Shown: positions 48,213-56,314 of the stretch, piece after piece | Position numbering within the stretch: the stretch's first letter is position 1 | Layout: every line of letters begins with the position of its first letter | Source of the DNA: Anaeromyxobacter terrae | GTDB lineage: Bacteria; Myxococcota; Myxococcia; Myxococcales; Anaeromyxobacteraceae | Reading direction: 5' to 3' | DNA length: 64,000 nt | Assembly (NCBI RefSeq): GCF_022690685.1 | Contig: NZ_JALCYY010000004.1 | Span: forward strand, 95,156-159,155 | Notes under the pieces: model-generated | What the model was told of the DNA's origin: nothing | The model's database searches: none | What the model saw: only the letters and a program-made list of their open reading frames with translations | Translations under genes and position numbers: made by a program

Positions 48213-48228
48213 AGCATGGGCGGTGCCA
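48213..48228 (-). promoter_or_regulatory. Sigma-54 promoter of pilA
   Basis: On the minus strand it reads TGGCACCGCCCATGCT. The -24 GG and -12 GC are 12 bases apart as required, and TGGCAC is a perfect match to the consensus half. Predicted start near 48202, giving a leader of about 79 bases to the pilA ATG. PilR is the natural activator. Confidence 0.85.
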
Positions 48229-48280
48229 CGCCCCGGGTCGCGTGCAACCGCCCGGAAGGACGAGGCGCGCTCGCCTCACG

Positions 48281-48303
48281 CCGCTGCCGCTCCTCGGCAG
48301 CGG
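48281..48303. promoter_or_regulatory. Dyad 1 in the pilA-pilH region
   Basis: CCGCTGCC and GGCAGCGG, perfect 8-base arms around a 7-base centre, 79-101 bases upstream of the pilA start point. A candidate activator site. Confidence 0.45.
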
Positions 48304-48312
48304 GTCAGGCGC

Positions 48313-48331
48313 GCTGACGTTTTCCGTCAGC
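48313..48331. promoter_or_regulatory. Dyad 2 in the pilA-pilH region
   Basis: GCTGACG and CGTCAGC, perfect 7-base arms around TTTTC, centred about 120 bases upstream of the pilA start point. This is a usual distance for a sigma-54 enhancer and it is the best candidate PilR site of the three dyads. Confidence 0.5.
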
Positions 48332-48333
48332 TG

Positions 48334-48351
48334 GGAGCGGAAGCCCGCTCC
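48334..48351. promoter_or_regulatory. Dyad 3 in the pilA-pilH region
   Basis: GGAGCGG and CCGCTCC around a four-base centre. It ends one base before the pilH -35 box, so a protein bound here could also affect pilH. Confidence 0.45.
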
Positions 48352-48352
48352 T

Positions 48353-48381
48353 TTGACACCATCCCGGCGGGCGTCGATCAT
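48353..48381 (+). promoter_or_regulatory. Promoter of pilH-pilD-pilS2-pilR2
   Basis: Consensus TTGACA at 48353-48358, 17-base spacer, GATCAT at 48376-48381 (four of six). Predicted start at about 48388, i.e. right at the ATG at 48389, so the message would be leaderless. Confidence 0.55.
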
Positions 48382-48388
48382 GCGCGCG

Positions 48389-49342
48389 ATGATCCTGCGC
48401 ACCGAGGGGCTCTCCAAGGAGTTCGCCGCCGGCTTCCTCCGCCGTCGCGTGCAGGCGGTCCATGACCTCACGCTCTCCGTCGACGAGGGCGAGATCTTCG
48501 GGTTCGTCGGCCCGAACGGCGCCGGCAAGACGACGACCATCAAGATGTTGATGGGCCTCATCTATCCCACGAGCGGGCGCGCCTTCATCTTCGACGCCCC
48601 GATCCCCAGCGCGCGCGCGAAGAGGCGCATCGGCTACCTCCCGGAGCACCCCGCCTACTACGACTTCCTCACCGGGCGCGAGGCGCTCCGCTTCTTCGCC
48701 CGCCTCTCCGGCGTCTCCGCGGCCGAGCGCGACCGGCGCTGCGACGAGCTCCTCGGCATGGTCGGCCTCGCCGACGCCGCCGGCCGGCAGATCCGCAAGT
48801 ACTCGAAGGGCATGCAGCAGCGGCTCGGGATCGCCCAGGCGCTCGTCGGCGATCCGGCGTTCGTGGTGCTCGACGAGCCGATGAGCGGCCTCGATCCGGT
48901 CGGACGCAAGGAGATGCGCGACCTCATCCTGGCCCTCAAGCGCCAGGGCAAGACGGTCTTCTTCTCGACGCACATCCTCCCGGACGTCGAGACGCTCTGC
49001 GATCGCGTGGGCGTCATTCTCGGTGGCAAGCTCCGCGACGTGGGCCGGCTCGAGGACCTCCTCTCCGCGAACGTCCGCTCCGTCGAGCTCACCGCGCTCG
49101 TCCCGCCCGCCGCGGCGCCGGTCCTCTCACCGGGCCGCATCGTCCGCGCCGACGCCGACCGGCTCACGGTCGCCTTCGACGACGAGGCGCACGCAGACGC
49201 GGCCGTCACGGCCATCGTACACGCGGGCGGGCGCGTGCTCTCCCTCACCCCGCATCGCGACACGCTCGAGGACTTCTTCGTGCGCCGGCTGGCGGAGACG
49301 CAGGCCGCGCCGGCGCCCGTGGCCGCGCGCAAGGCCTCCTAG
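48389..49342 (+). CDS. pilH: ABC transporter ATPase, PilH-like
   Basis: 317 residues. One nucleotide-binding domain: Walker A GPNGAGKTTT, signature YSKGMQQRLGIAQAL, Walker B FVVLDEPMSGLDP, and FFSTHILPDVE. A C-terminal extension of about 100 residues (DDEAHADAAVTAIVHAGGRV) is as in ABC-2 drug or gliding-type exporters. No permease is next to it; the matching one is the PilI-like gene on the other side of pilA. The ATG at 48389 is chosen from the promoter position; an ATG at 48380 would add three residues. Confidence 0.82.
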   Translation: MILRTEGLSKEFAAGFLRRRVQAVHDLTLSVDEGEIFGFVGPNGAGKTTTIKMLMGLIYPTSGRAFIFDAPIPSARAKRRIGYLPEHPAYYDFLTGREALRFFARLSGVSAAERDRRCDELLGMVGLADAAGRQIRKYSKGMQQRLGIAQALVGDPAFVVLDEPMSGLDPVGRKEMRDLILALKRQGKTVFFSTHILPDVETLCDRVGVILGGKLRDVGRLEDLLSANVRSVELTALVPPAAAPVLSPGRIVRADADRLTVAFDDEAHADAAVTAIVHAGGRVLSLTPHRDTLEDFFVRRLAETQAAPAPVAARKAS

Positions 49343-49346
49343 CCCG

Positions 49347-50378
49347 ATGCCCCCCGACGCGAGCGTCCCGCCCGTCCTCGCCGCCGCCTGGTTCACGGTC
49401 CTCGGCGCCGTCCTCGGGAGCTTCCTCAACGTCGTCATCGCGCGCGTCCCGGCCGGCCTCTCGATCGTCCGGCCCGGGTCGCGCTGCCCGCGCTGCGGCA
49501 GGCCCATCGCCTGGTACGACAACGTCCCCGTCCTCTCGTGGCTCGTCCTGCGGGGGCGCTGCCGCGGCTGCGCGCTGCCCATCTCGATCCGATACCCGCT
49601 CGTCGAGCTCCTCGGGGCCGCGGCGGGCTACCTCGCCTGGCGCCGCCACGGCGTCTCGGCCGACGCCGGCACGGAGCTGGCGCTCGTCCTCGCGCTCCTC
49701 GCCCTCGCCTTCATCGATCTCGACACCTGGCTCCTGCCGCACGCCATCACCTGGCCGCTCCTCGGCGCGGGCGTGCTCGCCTCGGCCCTCGGCTGGAGTC
49801 CTGCGCCGTCGCTCGCGTCGTCGCTGCGGGGGGCCGCCGCCGGCTGGGGCACGTTCGCGCTCCTCTCGTGGGGCGGCGAGAAGGTCCTCCGGAAGGAGGC
49901 GCTCGGGTTCGGCGACGTCTGGCTCCTCGGCGGGCTGGGCGCGTGGCTCGGGCTCGGGGCCCTCCTCCCCGTCGTGCTGCTCGCCTCGGTCCAGGGGAGC
50001 GTCGTCGGGATCGCGCTCGTGCTGCTCGGGAAGGGCGAGACCGGTGAGCGGCCACTGTCTCCGGGCGCTGAGGTCGCTCCAGCCGAGGGCGAGGCCCCCG
50101 GTGGCGAGGCGGAGCCGCGGCTCGAGGCGCCGCTGGCCGAGCTTCCGCCGGCCGAGGCCGAGGCCGAGGCCGAGCCGGACGCGACGGCTGCGGCACCCCC
50201 CGGGCCCGGCGACGGCCAGTCCACCCCGGCGGCGGAGCACCCCTCCGCCGACGAGGACTGGATCCCGCCGAGGAACGCGGTCCCCTTCGGCCCGTTCCTC
50301 GCGCTCGGCGCGCTCGAGTGGCTCTACGGCGCCGCGCTTCTCGCGCGCGCGTTCCCCGCGCTCGGCGCGTTCCGCTGA
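49347..50378 (+). CDS. pilD: PilD prepilin peptidase / N-methyltransferase
   Basis: 343 residues. Cleaves and N-methylates PilA and minor pilins in the inner membrane. Zinc-type cysteine pairs Cys47-Cys50 and Cys72-Cys75 lie in the first cytoplasmic loop. The two catalytic aspartates are Asp124 (FIDLDTWLLP) and Asp190 (GFGD). Unusual: an 80-residue Ala/Glu/Pro-rich low-complexity insert at about 228-308 separates the last membrane helix (about 312-335) from the rest. Four bases after pilH. Confidence 0.93.
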   Translation: MPPDASVPPVLAAAWFTVLGAVLGSFLNVVIARVPAGLSIVRPGSRCPRCGRPIAWYDNVPVLSWLVLRGRCRGCALPISIRYPLVELLGAAAGYLAWRRHGVSADAGTELALVLALLALAFIDLDTWLLPHAITWPLLGAGVLASALGWSPAPSLASSLRGAAAGWGTFALLSWGGEKVLRKEALGFGDVWLLGGLGAWLGLGALLPVVLLASVQGSVVGIALVLLGKGETGERPLSPGAEVAPAEGEAPGGEAEPRLEAPLAELPPAEAEAEAEPDATAAAPPGPGDGQSTPAAEHPSADEDWIPPRNAVPFGPFLALGALEWLYGAALLARAFPALGAFR

Positions 50379-50381
50379 GCC

Positions 50382-51527
50382 ATGCGCCCGGGTGTCCGCC
50401 CCGTCCTCCTCCTCGATCTCGCCGCGGCGGGCGCGGCGACGGCCGCGGTCGTCCTCGCCGCCGGGCTCCCGCTCGCCGCGCGCGGCGCGCTCACGCCGCT
50501 CGCGCTCGCGCTCGTCGTCCTCGCGGGCGCCGGCGCCGGGCTCACGTTCGGGGCGGTGCTCCTCTTCCGCGCGGTCGCGCGCCCCGTGGATCGGCTCCTC
50601 GGGGCGGCCGAGCGGCTCGGCGCAGACGCGCGCGCGGACGCGCTGCCGCTCCTCGCGCCTCCCGGCGAGCGCGCCGCCCCGGAGGGCCGTGGCGTCGCCG
50701 GCGCGGCGGTCGCGTTCGAGCGGCTCGCGGGTGCGCTCTCGGAGGAGCGGGTCCGCCTCGCGGACAAGGTGGGGGAGCTCGAGCGCGCGAACGCGGCGCT
50801 CCTGGACGCGCGGGAATCGCTCGTACGCGCCGAGCGGCTCGCCACCGCCGGCCAGCTCGCCTCGGGGATCGCCCACGAGGTCGGGAACCCCCTGGGCGCG
50901 ATCTCCGGCTACGCCGAGCTCGCGCGGGCGCGGTTGCGCGATGGCGGCCCCGCGGCGCTGGCCCAGGCCTCGGAGTTCGCCGAGCGCATCGCCGCCGAGA
51001 CGGCGCGGATCGACCGGATCGTCCGCGACCTGCTCGATCTCGCGCGGCCGAGCGCGCCGGAGGTGCGGCCCGTCGACGTCCGCGGACCGCTCGACGCGGC
51101 GCTCCGCCTCGCGCGCGCGCAGCCGCGCTTCCGCGCGGTGGAGGTGACGGAGTACGTCCCGGCGGAGCTGCCGCCCGTCCTCGCCGACGAGCAGCGGCTC
51201 GCGCAGGTGCTCCTCAACCTGCTCCTCAACGCGGGGGACGCGATGAGCGGCGCGGGCGCGGTGCGGGTGAGCGCGCGCGAGGACGGCGCGGTGATCGAGC
51301 TCGCCGTCGAGGACCGCGGCCCGGGCTTCGCCGTCGCGGACCTGCCGCGCGTCTTCGAGCCCTTCTTCACGACCAAGCCGGCGGGGCAGGGCACCGGGCT
51401 CGGCCTCGCGATCTGCCGCGGCATCGTCGAGGCGCTCGGCGGCGAGATCCGCGCCGAGAACCCGCCCGGCGGGGGCGCGCGCGTGGTCCTCCGGCTCAGG
51501 GCGGCGGCGGGCGGCGCCGAGGGGTGA
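50382..51527 (+). CDS. pilS2: Membrane histidine kinase, PilS2-like
   Basis: 381 residues. Two transmembrane helices at about 8-30 and 38-60 with little periplasmic sequence, HAMP-like linker, HisKA box GIAHEVGNPLGAISGY (His near 165), HATPase boxes (NLLLNAGDAMSG, DRGPGF, GTGLGLAICRGIVEALGG). Sits three bases after pilD and 46 before an NtrC-type regulator. M. xanthus has a second pilS-pilR pair after pilD, so the name follows synteny. Confidence 0.75.
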   Translation: MRPGVRPVLLLDLAAAGAATAAVVLAAGLPLAARGALTPLALALVVLAGAGAGLTFGAVLLFRAVARPVDRLLGAAERLGADARADALPLLAPPGERAAPEGRGVAGAAVAFERLAGALSEERVRLADKVGELERANAALLDARESLVRAERLATAGQLASGIAHEVGNPLGAISGYAELARARLRDGGPAALAQASEFAERIAAETARIDRIVRDLLDLARPSAPEVRPVDVRGPLDAALRLARAQPRFRAVEVTEYVPAELPPVLADEQRLAQVLLNLLLNAGDAMSGAGAVRVSAREDGAVIELAVEDRGPGFAVADLPRVFEPFFTTKPAGQGTGLGLAICRGIVEALGGEIRAENPPGGGARVVLRLRAAAGGAEG

Positions 51528-51573
51528 AGGACCGTGGCCGGGGGGCGTGGTGGACGCGTGATAAGGTGCGCGC

Positions 51574-52947
51574 GTGACGTTCCGCAGCGTCCTCGTCGTC
51601 GACGACGAGCCCTCCATGCGCCACCTGCTCTCCGTGATCCTGACGGATCACGGCCGGGAGGCGCGCGCCGTCGCGAGCGCCGGCGACGCGCTCCGCGAGC
51701 TCGAGCTGCGCGAGTACGACCTCGTCCTCACCGACGTTCGGATGCCAGGCATGGACGGGCTCGCGCTGCTCCGGGAGATCCAGCGGCGCGAGCCGGAGCT
51801 GACCGTCATCGTGATGTCCGCCTACGGCGCCCACGACGCGGCGCTCGAGGCGATGAAGGCGGGCGCCTACGACTTCCTGTCGAAGCCCTTCAAGCCCGAC
51901 GAGGTGCTGCTCGTCCTGCGCAAGGCGGAGGAGCGCGAGCGGCTCGCCCGCGAGAACCGGCGGCTGCGCACCGAGCTCGCGGCCGAGTACCGACCCGAGG
52001 CGATCGTCGGGGCGTCCGAGGCGATGCAGGGCGTCCTGCGGCAGGTCGCGAAGGTCGCGCCTCAGAAGACGACGGTGCTGCTCGAGGGCGAGTCCGGGAC
52101 CGGCAAGGAGCTCGTCGCGCGCGCGCTCCACGAGCGCTCGCCGCGCGCGGCCCTCCCGTTCGTCGCCGTGAACTGCGGGGCCATCCCGGGCGAGCTGCTG
52201 GAGTCCGAGCTCTTCGGCCACGTGAAGGGCGCGTTCACCGACGCGTCGCGCAACAAGAAGGGGCTCGCCGCCGAGGCCGACGGCGGCACGCTCTTCCTCG
52301 ACGAGATCGGCGAGCTGCCCTTGCACCTCCAGGTCAAGCTCCTCCGCTTCCTGCAGGAGGAGGAGGTCCGCCCGGTCGGCGACACGCGGGCGCGCAAGGT
52401 GGACGTGCGCGTCGTCGCGGCGACCGCGCGCGAGCTCGCCCGCGCCGTCGCCGACGGCCGCTTCCGCGAGGACCTCTACTGGCGGCTCAACGTGGTCGGC
52501 GTCCGGCTGCCGCCGCTGCGCGAGCGCCCCGAGGACGTCCCCGCGCTCGCCGCGCACTTCCTCGCCCGCTACGGGCGGCTCCGCCCCGAGCTCGCGGGGA
52601 TGTCGTTCTCCCCCGAGGCGGAGGAGGCGCTCCGGGCGCACCGCTGGCCCGGCAACGTCCGCGAGCTCGAGCACGTGGTCGAGCGCGCGGTCGTGCTCGC
52701 GGAGGGGGCCGTCATCGGCGAGGAAGACCTGCCGGACGCGGTCCGCGGCGGCGCGGCCCGCGCGGCGCCGCCGGTCGCGCTGCCGGACGACTCCCTGTCC
52801 GTGAAGCGCGCCATCCGGGCGGTGGAGGAGCAGCTCATCCGCGCCGCGCTGGAGCGGACCGGCGGGAACCGGACGCGGGCGGCCGAGCTGCTCGAGCTCT
52901 CGTACCGGGCGCTCCTCTACAAGATCAGAGACTACGGGCTCGGGTAG
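51574..52947 (+). CDS. pilR2: NtrC-type sigma-54 activator, PilR2-like
   Basis: 457 residues, GTG start. Receiver with Asp54 (VLTDVRMPGMDG), AAA+ domain with Walker A GESGTGKE near 172, Walker B FLDEIGELPL, and a Fis-type HTH (RTRAAELLELSYRALLYKIRDYG). The loop that touches sigma-54 reads GAFTDA near 219, with Asp replacing the second Gly. The start codon is eight bases after a GATAAG box (51560-51565), with no good -35. Likely phosphorylated by the kinase encoded just upstream. Confidence 0.8.
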   Translation: MTFRSVLVVDDEPSMRHLLSVILTDHGREARAVASAGDALRELELREYDLVLTDVRMPGMDGLALLREIQRREPELTVIVMSAYGAHDAALEAMKAGAYDFLSKPFKPDEVLLVLRKAEERERLARENRRLRTELAAEYRPEAIVGASEAMQGVLRQVAKVAPQKTTVLLEGESGTGKELVARALHERSPRAALPFVAVNCGAIPGELLESELFGHVKGAFTDASRNKKGLAAEADGGTLFLDEIGELPLHLQVKLLRFLQEEEVRPVGDTRARKVDVRVVAATARELARAVADGRFREDLYWRLNVVGVRLPPLRERPEDVPALAAHFLARYGRLRPELAGMSFSPEAEEALRAHRWPGNVRELEHVVERAVVLAEGAVIGEEDLPDAVRGGAARAAPPVALPDDSLSVKRAIRAVEEQLIRAALERTGGNRTRAAELLELSYRALLYKIRDYGLG

Positions 52948-52961
52948 CCTCGCTCGCGCTC

Positions 52962-52984
52962 GGTCGAGGTCGAGGTCGAGGTCG
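52962..52984. repeat. Short GGTCGA hexamer repeat
   Basis: Nearly four copies of GGTCGA just after the pilR2 stop. Same unit family as the longer array at 2493-2598. The gap 52948-53165 also contains the AT-rich dyad and promoter listed separately. Confidence 0.75.
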
Positions 52985-53041
52985 CCGCGCGCTGGACGCG
53001 GCCCTCCATTCCCCCGCCCGTCAAGATCCCGGCACGCACGA

Positions 53042-53072
53042 CGAGTGAAAGCTATCAATTAGATATCACTCG
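53042..53072. promoter_or_regulatory. AT-rich dyad upstream of XRE regulator
   Basis: Outer arms CGAGTGA (53042-53048) and TCACTCG (53066-53072) are perfect; inner TATC (53053-53056) and GATA (53062-53065) are also complementary around AATTA. It is the most AT-rich spot of the neighbourhood and lies 56 bases upstream of the XRE promoter. Candidate operator. Confidence 0.5.
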
Positions 53073-53127
53073 ATCTCGGAGGCGCATCCTTTCCCCACAC
53101 CTGCCGATACGCGCACAGGTCGCTTTC

Positions 53128-53156
53128 TTGATCCCTTCATCGGCCTTGGCTTAGCG
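53128..53156 (+). promoter_or_regulatory. Promoter of XRE regulator
   Basis: TTGATC at 53128-53133, 17-base spacer, TTAGCG at 53151-53156. The ATG at 53166 is nine bases after the -10 box, suggesting a leaderless or near-leaderless message. Confidence 0.5.
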
Positions 53157-53165
53157 TGCGCTCGC

Positions 53166-53423
53166 ATGCCTGCCCGACCGTCCAGACAGCGAGCCGACGC
53201 GCACCGGCGCGCCGTGAACAATGTCCGGCGGCTGCGCGAGGAGCAGCTCCTCACGAAGGCCGAGCTCGCGCGCATGGCCGGGGTGTCTCCGCTGACGGTC
53301 GCGCGCATCGAGAGCGGCCTCGACTGCCGCATGGACACGCAGCGCAAGATCATCCTCGCCCTGGGCCTCACGCCCTCCGATCGCTTCAAGGTCTTCGCAC
53401 GCGGCCGCGGAGGGCGCGCGTGA
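53166..53423 (+). CDS. Small XRE-family HTH regulator
   Basis: 85 residues. A basic N-terminal tail (PARPSRQRADAHRRAV) precedes one helix-turn-helix domain (LLTKAELARMAGVSPLTVARIE) and the closing helices (DTQRKIILALGL). No sensory or dimerisation extension. It sits 55 bases ahead of pilM on the same strand and may be cotranscribed with pilM-pilQ. It is a candidate local regulator of the pilM-Q genes or of its own promoter; I know of no characterised counterpart at this position. Confidence 0.82.
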   Translation: MPARPSRQRADAHRRAVNNVRRLREEQLLTKAELARMAGVSPLTVARIESGLDCRMDTQRKIILALGLTPSDRFKVFARGRGGRA

Positions 53424-53478
53424 CCTACCGTCAACCGGACGCCGGGCGCCGCCCGGCCGTCGCCTGAAGGGAACCGCC

Positions 53479-54534
53479 ATGGCGAAGAGGAAGCTCGCCG
53501 TCGGCCTCGACATCGGCTCGTCCGGCGTCAAGCTCGTCCAGCTCAAGGAGAAGAAGGGCGGGTACGCGCTGCAGGCGTTCGGGACCGCGCCGCTGCCGCC
53601 CGAGGCGATCGTGGACGGCGCCCTCATGAACTCGGGCGCGATCGTCAGCGCCATCCAGGAGCTCGTCGCGCAGCAGAAGGTGAAGACGAAGGAGGTCGCC
53701 ATCGGCATCGGCGGCCACTCCGTCATCATCAAGAAGATCTCCATGCCGCGGATGACGCAGGAGGAGCTCGACGAGTCCATCCAGTGGGAGGCGGAGCAGT
53801 ACATCCCCTTCGACGTGAAGGACGTGAACATCGACACGCAGATCCTCTCGCCCGAGGCCAACGCCGCCGGCCAGATGGACGTCCTGCTCGTCGCCGCGAA
53901 GAAGGACATGATCAACGACTACATGTCGGTCTGCGCGGAGGCCGGGCTCACGGCCACCGTCGTCGACGTGGACGCGTTCGCGGTGCAGAACGCGTACGAG
54001 GCGAACTACGACCTCGACGGTCAGACGGTGGTCCTCATCAACGTCGGCGCGGCGGTGTCGAACATCAACATCCTCTCCGGTGGCGCGACGACCTTCACCC
54101 GCGACATCACCATGGGCGGGAACGCCTTCACCGAGGAGATCCAGAAGCAGCTCAACATCTCCTACGACGAGGCCGAGGCCCTCAAGATCGGCGGCCAGGG
54201 CGAGACCGACGCGGTCGTCCCGCAGGAGGTCGAGCGGGTGATCCAGGCGGTGGCCGAGCAGATGGGCGGCGAGATCCAGCGCTCGCTCGACTTCTTCGCC
54301 TCGACCTCGGGCGACGCGCGCATCGCGCGCGTCTTCGTGTCGGGCGGGACGGCGCGCATCCCGGCGCTGCAGAAGGTGCTCGAGGCGCGCGCAGGCGTGC
54401 ACGTCGAGCTCCTGAACCCGTTCAGGAACGTGGACGTCGACAGCCGCAGGTTCGACACGAGCGCCATCATCGCCGCCGGGCCGTCGGTGGCGGTCGGCGT
54501 CGGGCTCGCGCTCCGCAGCGCGGGGGACAAGTAG
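53479..54534 (+). CDS. pilM: PilM, actin-like pilus assembly protein
   Basis: 351 residues. Cytoplasmic FtsA/actin-like ATPase fold that binds the PilN N-terminus. Motifs: VGLDIGSSGVKLVQL at the start (phosphate 1), QWEAEQYIPFDVKDV, VVLINVGAAVSNINIL (phosphate 2), RVFVSGGTARIPAL (adenosine). Full length. Two bases before pilN. Confidence 0.95.
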   Translation: MAKRKLAVGLDIGSSGVKLVQLKEKKGGYALQAFGTAPLPPEAIVDGALMNSGAIVSAIQELVAQQKVKTKEVAIGIGGHSVIIKKISMPRMTQEELDESIQWEAEQYIPFDVKDVNIDTQILSPEANAAGQMDVLLVAAKKDMINDYMSVCAEAGLTATVVDVDAFAVQNAYEANYDLDGQTVVLINVGAAVSNINILSGGATTFTRDITMGGNAFTEEIQKQLNISYDEAEALKIGGQGETDAVVPQEVERVIQAVAEQMGGEIQRSLDFFASTSGDARIARVFVSGGTARIPALQKVLEARAGVHVELLNPFRNVDVDSRRFDTSAIIAAGPSVAVGVGLALRSAGDK

Positions 54535-54536
54535 CC

Positions 54537-55136
54537 ATGGTCCGGATCAACCTCCTCCCGGCGGCCCGCGTCTCCAAGAAGAAGGAGGCCGGCAAGCAGC
54601 AGCTCCTCCTGTTCGCGCTCGTGCTCGTGCTGGGCATCGTCCTCAACTACCTGTGGGCCGCCTCGCGCGCCGATGCGCTCGCCATGAAGCTGGCGAACAT
54701 CAAGCGGACCAAGGACGAGATCGCGCAGCTCGACCGGATCATCGGCGAGGTCAAGAACATCAAGGAGCAGCAGGCGCAGCTCCGCGAGAAGCTGCAGATC
54801 CTCGAGCAGCTCAAGACGGCGCGCACGGGCCCGGTGAAGATGCTCGACGAGCTCGCGACGCTCACGCCGAAGCGGCTCTGGCTGAGGAAGCTCGACGAGA
54901 AGGCGGGGGCGGTCACGCTCGACGGCACCGCCGCCACCATCGACGACGTCTCGGAGCTCATGGCCGCGCTCAAGGGCTCGACCCAGTTCCGGAACGTGGA
55001 GCTGAAGAAGACCTCGGCCAGGCTCGAGAACGGCTTCCGCGTGGTCGACTTCTCGCTGACGGCGTCGGTCGCCTACGCCGCGCCGCCCGAGCCGCCGCCC
55101 GGCGCGAAGGCGAGCGCAGCCGGGAGGAAGGGTTAG
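54537..55136 (+). CDS. pilN: PilN, alignment-complex protein
   Basis: 199 residues. The N-terminal MVRINLLPA motif binds PilM; one transmembrane helix follows at about 22-40 (LLLFALVLVLGIVLNYLW). Then a periplasmic coiled coil (IAQLDRIIGEVKNIKEQQAQL) and a ferredoxin-like domain (KRLWLRKLDEKAGAVTLDGTA). Partner of PilO in the inner membrane. Confidence 0.94.
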   Translation: MVRINLLPAARVSKKKEAGKQQLLLFALVLVLGIVLNYLWAASRADALAMKLANIKRTKDEIAQLDRIIGEVKNIKEQQAQLREKLQILEQLKTARTGPVKMLDELATLTPKRLWLRKLDEKAGAVTLDGTAATIDDVSELMAALKGSTQFRNVELKKTSARLENGFRVVDFSLTASVAYAAPPEPPPGAKASAAGRKG

Positions 55137-55140
55137 CGCC

Positions 55141-55767
55141 ATGGACCAGCTCATCGAGCGGATCGCCAAGGCGCCGGTCGGCGCGAAGCTCGCCGCGGTC
55201 GCGGGCGCGGTGATCCTCCTCACCGTGCTCAACTACTTCGTGATCTCCCTGCGGCTCGGCCCGTCCATCTCCGAGGTGAACGAGCGGGCCGTCCGGGCCG
55301 ACCTGGAGCAGGCCAAGCTCGACAAGGAGTTCACCGAGAAGACGGCGATCGCGAACAACCTGAACCAGTTCCGCCGGGAGAAGGAGCTGCTCGAGCAGCA
55401 GCTCCGCGAGGCCCTCGCCGAGCTCCCGGACGAGAAGAAGGTGGACGAGCTGCTCTTGCTGTTCCAGGATCGGGCGCAGAAGGCCGGCCTCGAGATCTCC
55501 ACGATCGAGCCGAAGTCGCCGGTGAACGAGAAGTTCTACGCCCGGCTGCCGATCCCGATGGCGGTCACGGGCAACTTCCACGAGATCGCGACCTTCTTCG
55601 ACTCGCTGGGCCGCATGCGCCGCATCGTGAACGTCACCGACATCGTCCTCGACTCGCCGAAGGATGTGAACGGCAAGATGGTCCTGAACGCGAAGTTCCT
55701 CGCGACCGCGTTCATGTTCATCGATCCGAGCGCCGCGGCCGCGAAGCCCGGAGGAGCGAAGAGATGA
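55141..55767 (+). CDS. pilO: PilO, alignment-complex protein
   Basis: 208 residues. One transmembrane helix at about 19-40, coiled coil (LRREKELLEQQLREALAELPDEKKV-type sequence at about 75-105), then the periplasmic domain (YARLPIPMAVTGNFHEIATFFDSLG, RIVNVTDIVL). Stop overlaps the pilP start by four bases (ATGA). Confidence 0.94.
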   Translation: MDQLIERIAKAPVGAKLAAVAGAVILLTVLNYFVISLRLGPSISEVNERAVRADLEQAKLDKEFTEKTAIANNLNQFRREKELLEQQLREALAELPDEKKVDELLLLFQDRAQKAGLEISTIEPKSPVNEKFYARLPIPMAVTGNFHEIATFFDSLGRMRRIVNVTDIVLDSPKDVNGKMVLNAKFLATAFMFIDPSAAAAKPGGAKR

Positions 55768-56309
55768 GCCCGCGTCGCATCGCCCTCGCGGCCGCCGCGG
55801 CGCTCCTCGCCGCCTGCGGAGGTTCGCCCCCGCCGGCCGCCCGGCCCCCCACGAAGCCGGCCGCGGCGGCCACGTCCGCCGCGGGCGCCGCGCCGGGCTC
55901 GGCCTCAGCGGCCCCGAAGGCCGCGGAGAAGCCCGCGCCGGAGTGGGCCTACACCTCCGTCGGCAAGCGCGATCCCTTCCGTAGCTATCTCAGCGAGCTC
56001 TCCAAGCAGGGTGGCGAGCTGGCGACTCGGTGCGCCACGCCGCTCGGGAAGTTCGAGCTCGAGCAGCTCAAGCTCGTCGCGATCGTGACCGGACTCGAGG
56101 ATCCCGTGGCCATGGTGCAGGCGCCGAACGGCGTCGGGTACACGCTGCGCCGCGGCGCCTGCATCGGAAAGAACGGGGGCACCGTGGCCGCGGTCCGCTC
56201 GGGCGAGGTCGTCGTCGCCGAGTGGGCCATCCGCGCCGACGGCACCCGCGACCGCACAAAGACCGTCATCCGCCTCCCGCGCGAGGCGGCGCTGAACCTC
56301 GAGGAGTAG
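55764..56309 (+). CDS. pilP: PilP, alignment-complex lipoprotein
   Basis: 181 residues. Lipoprotein signal with lipobox LAAC (Cys near 18), then an unstructured Ala/Pro-rich stretch to about residue 60. The HR domain follows (SVGKRDPFRSYL, FELEQLKLVAIV, YTLRRGACIGKNGGTVAAV), which binds the N0 domain of PilQ. Five bases before pilQ. Confidence 0.93.
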   Translation: MSPRRIALAAAAALLAACGGSPPPAARPPTKPAAAATSAAGAAPGSASAAPKAAEKPAPEWAYTSVGKRDPFRSYLSELSKQGGELATRCATPLGKFELEQLKLVAIVTGLEDPVAMVQAPNGVGYTLRRGACIGKNGGTVAAVRSGEVVVAEWAIRADGTRDRTKTVIRLPREAALNLEE

Positions 56310-56314
56310 CACCC

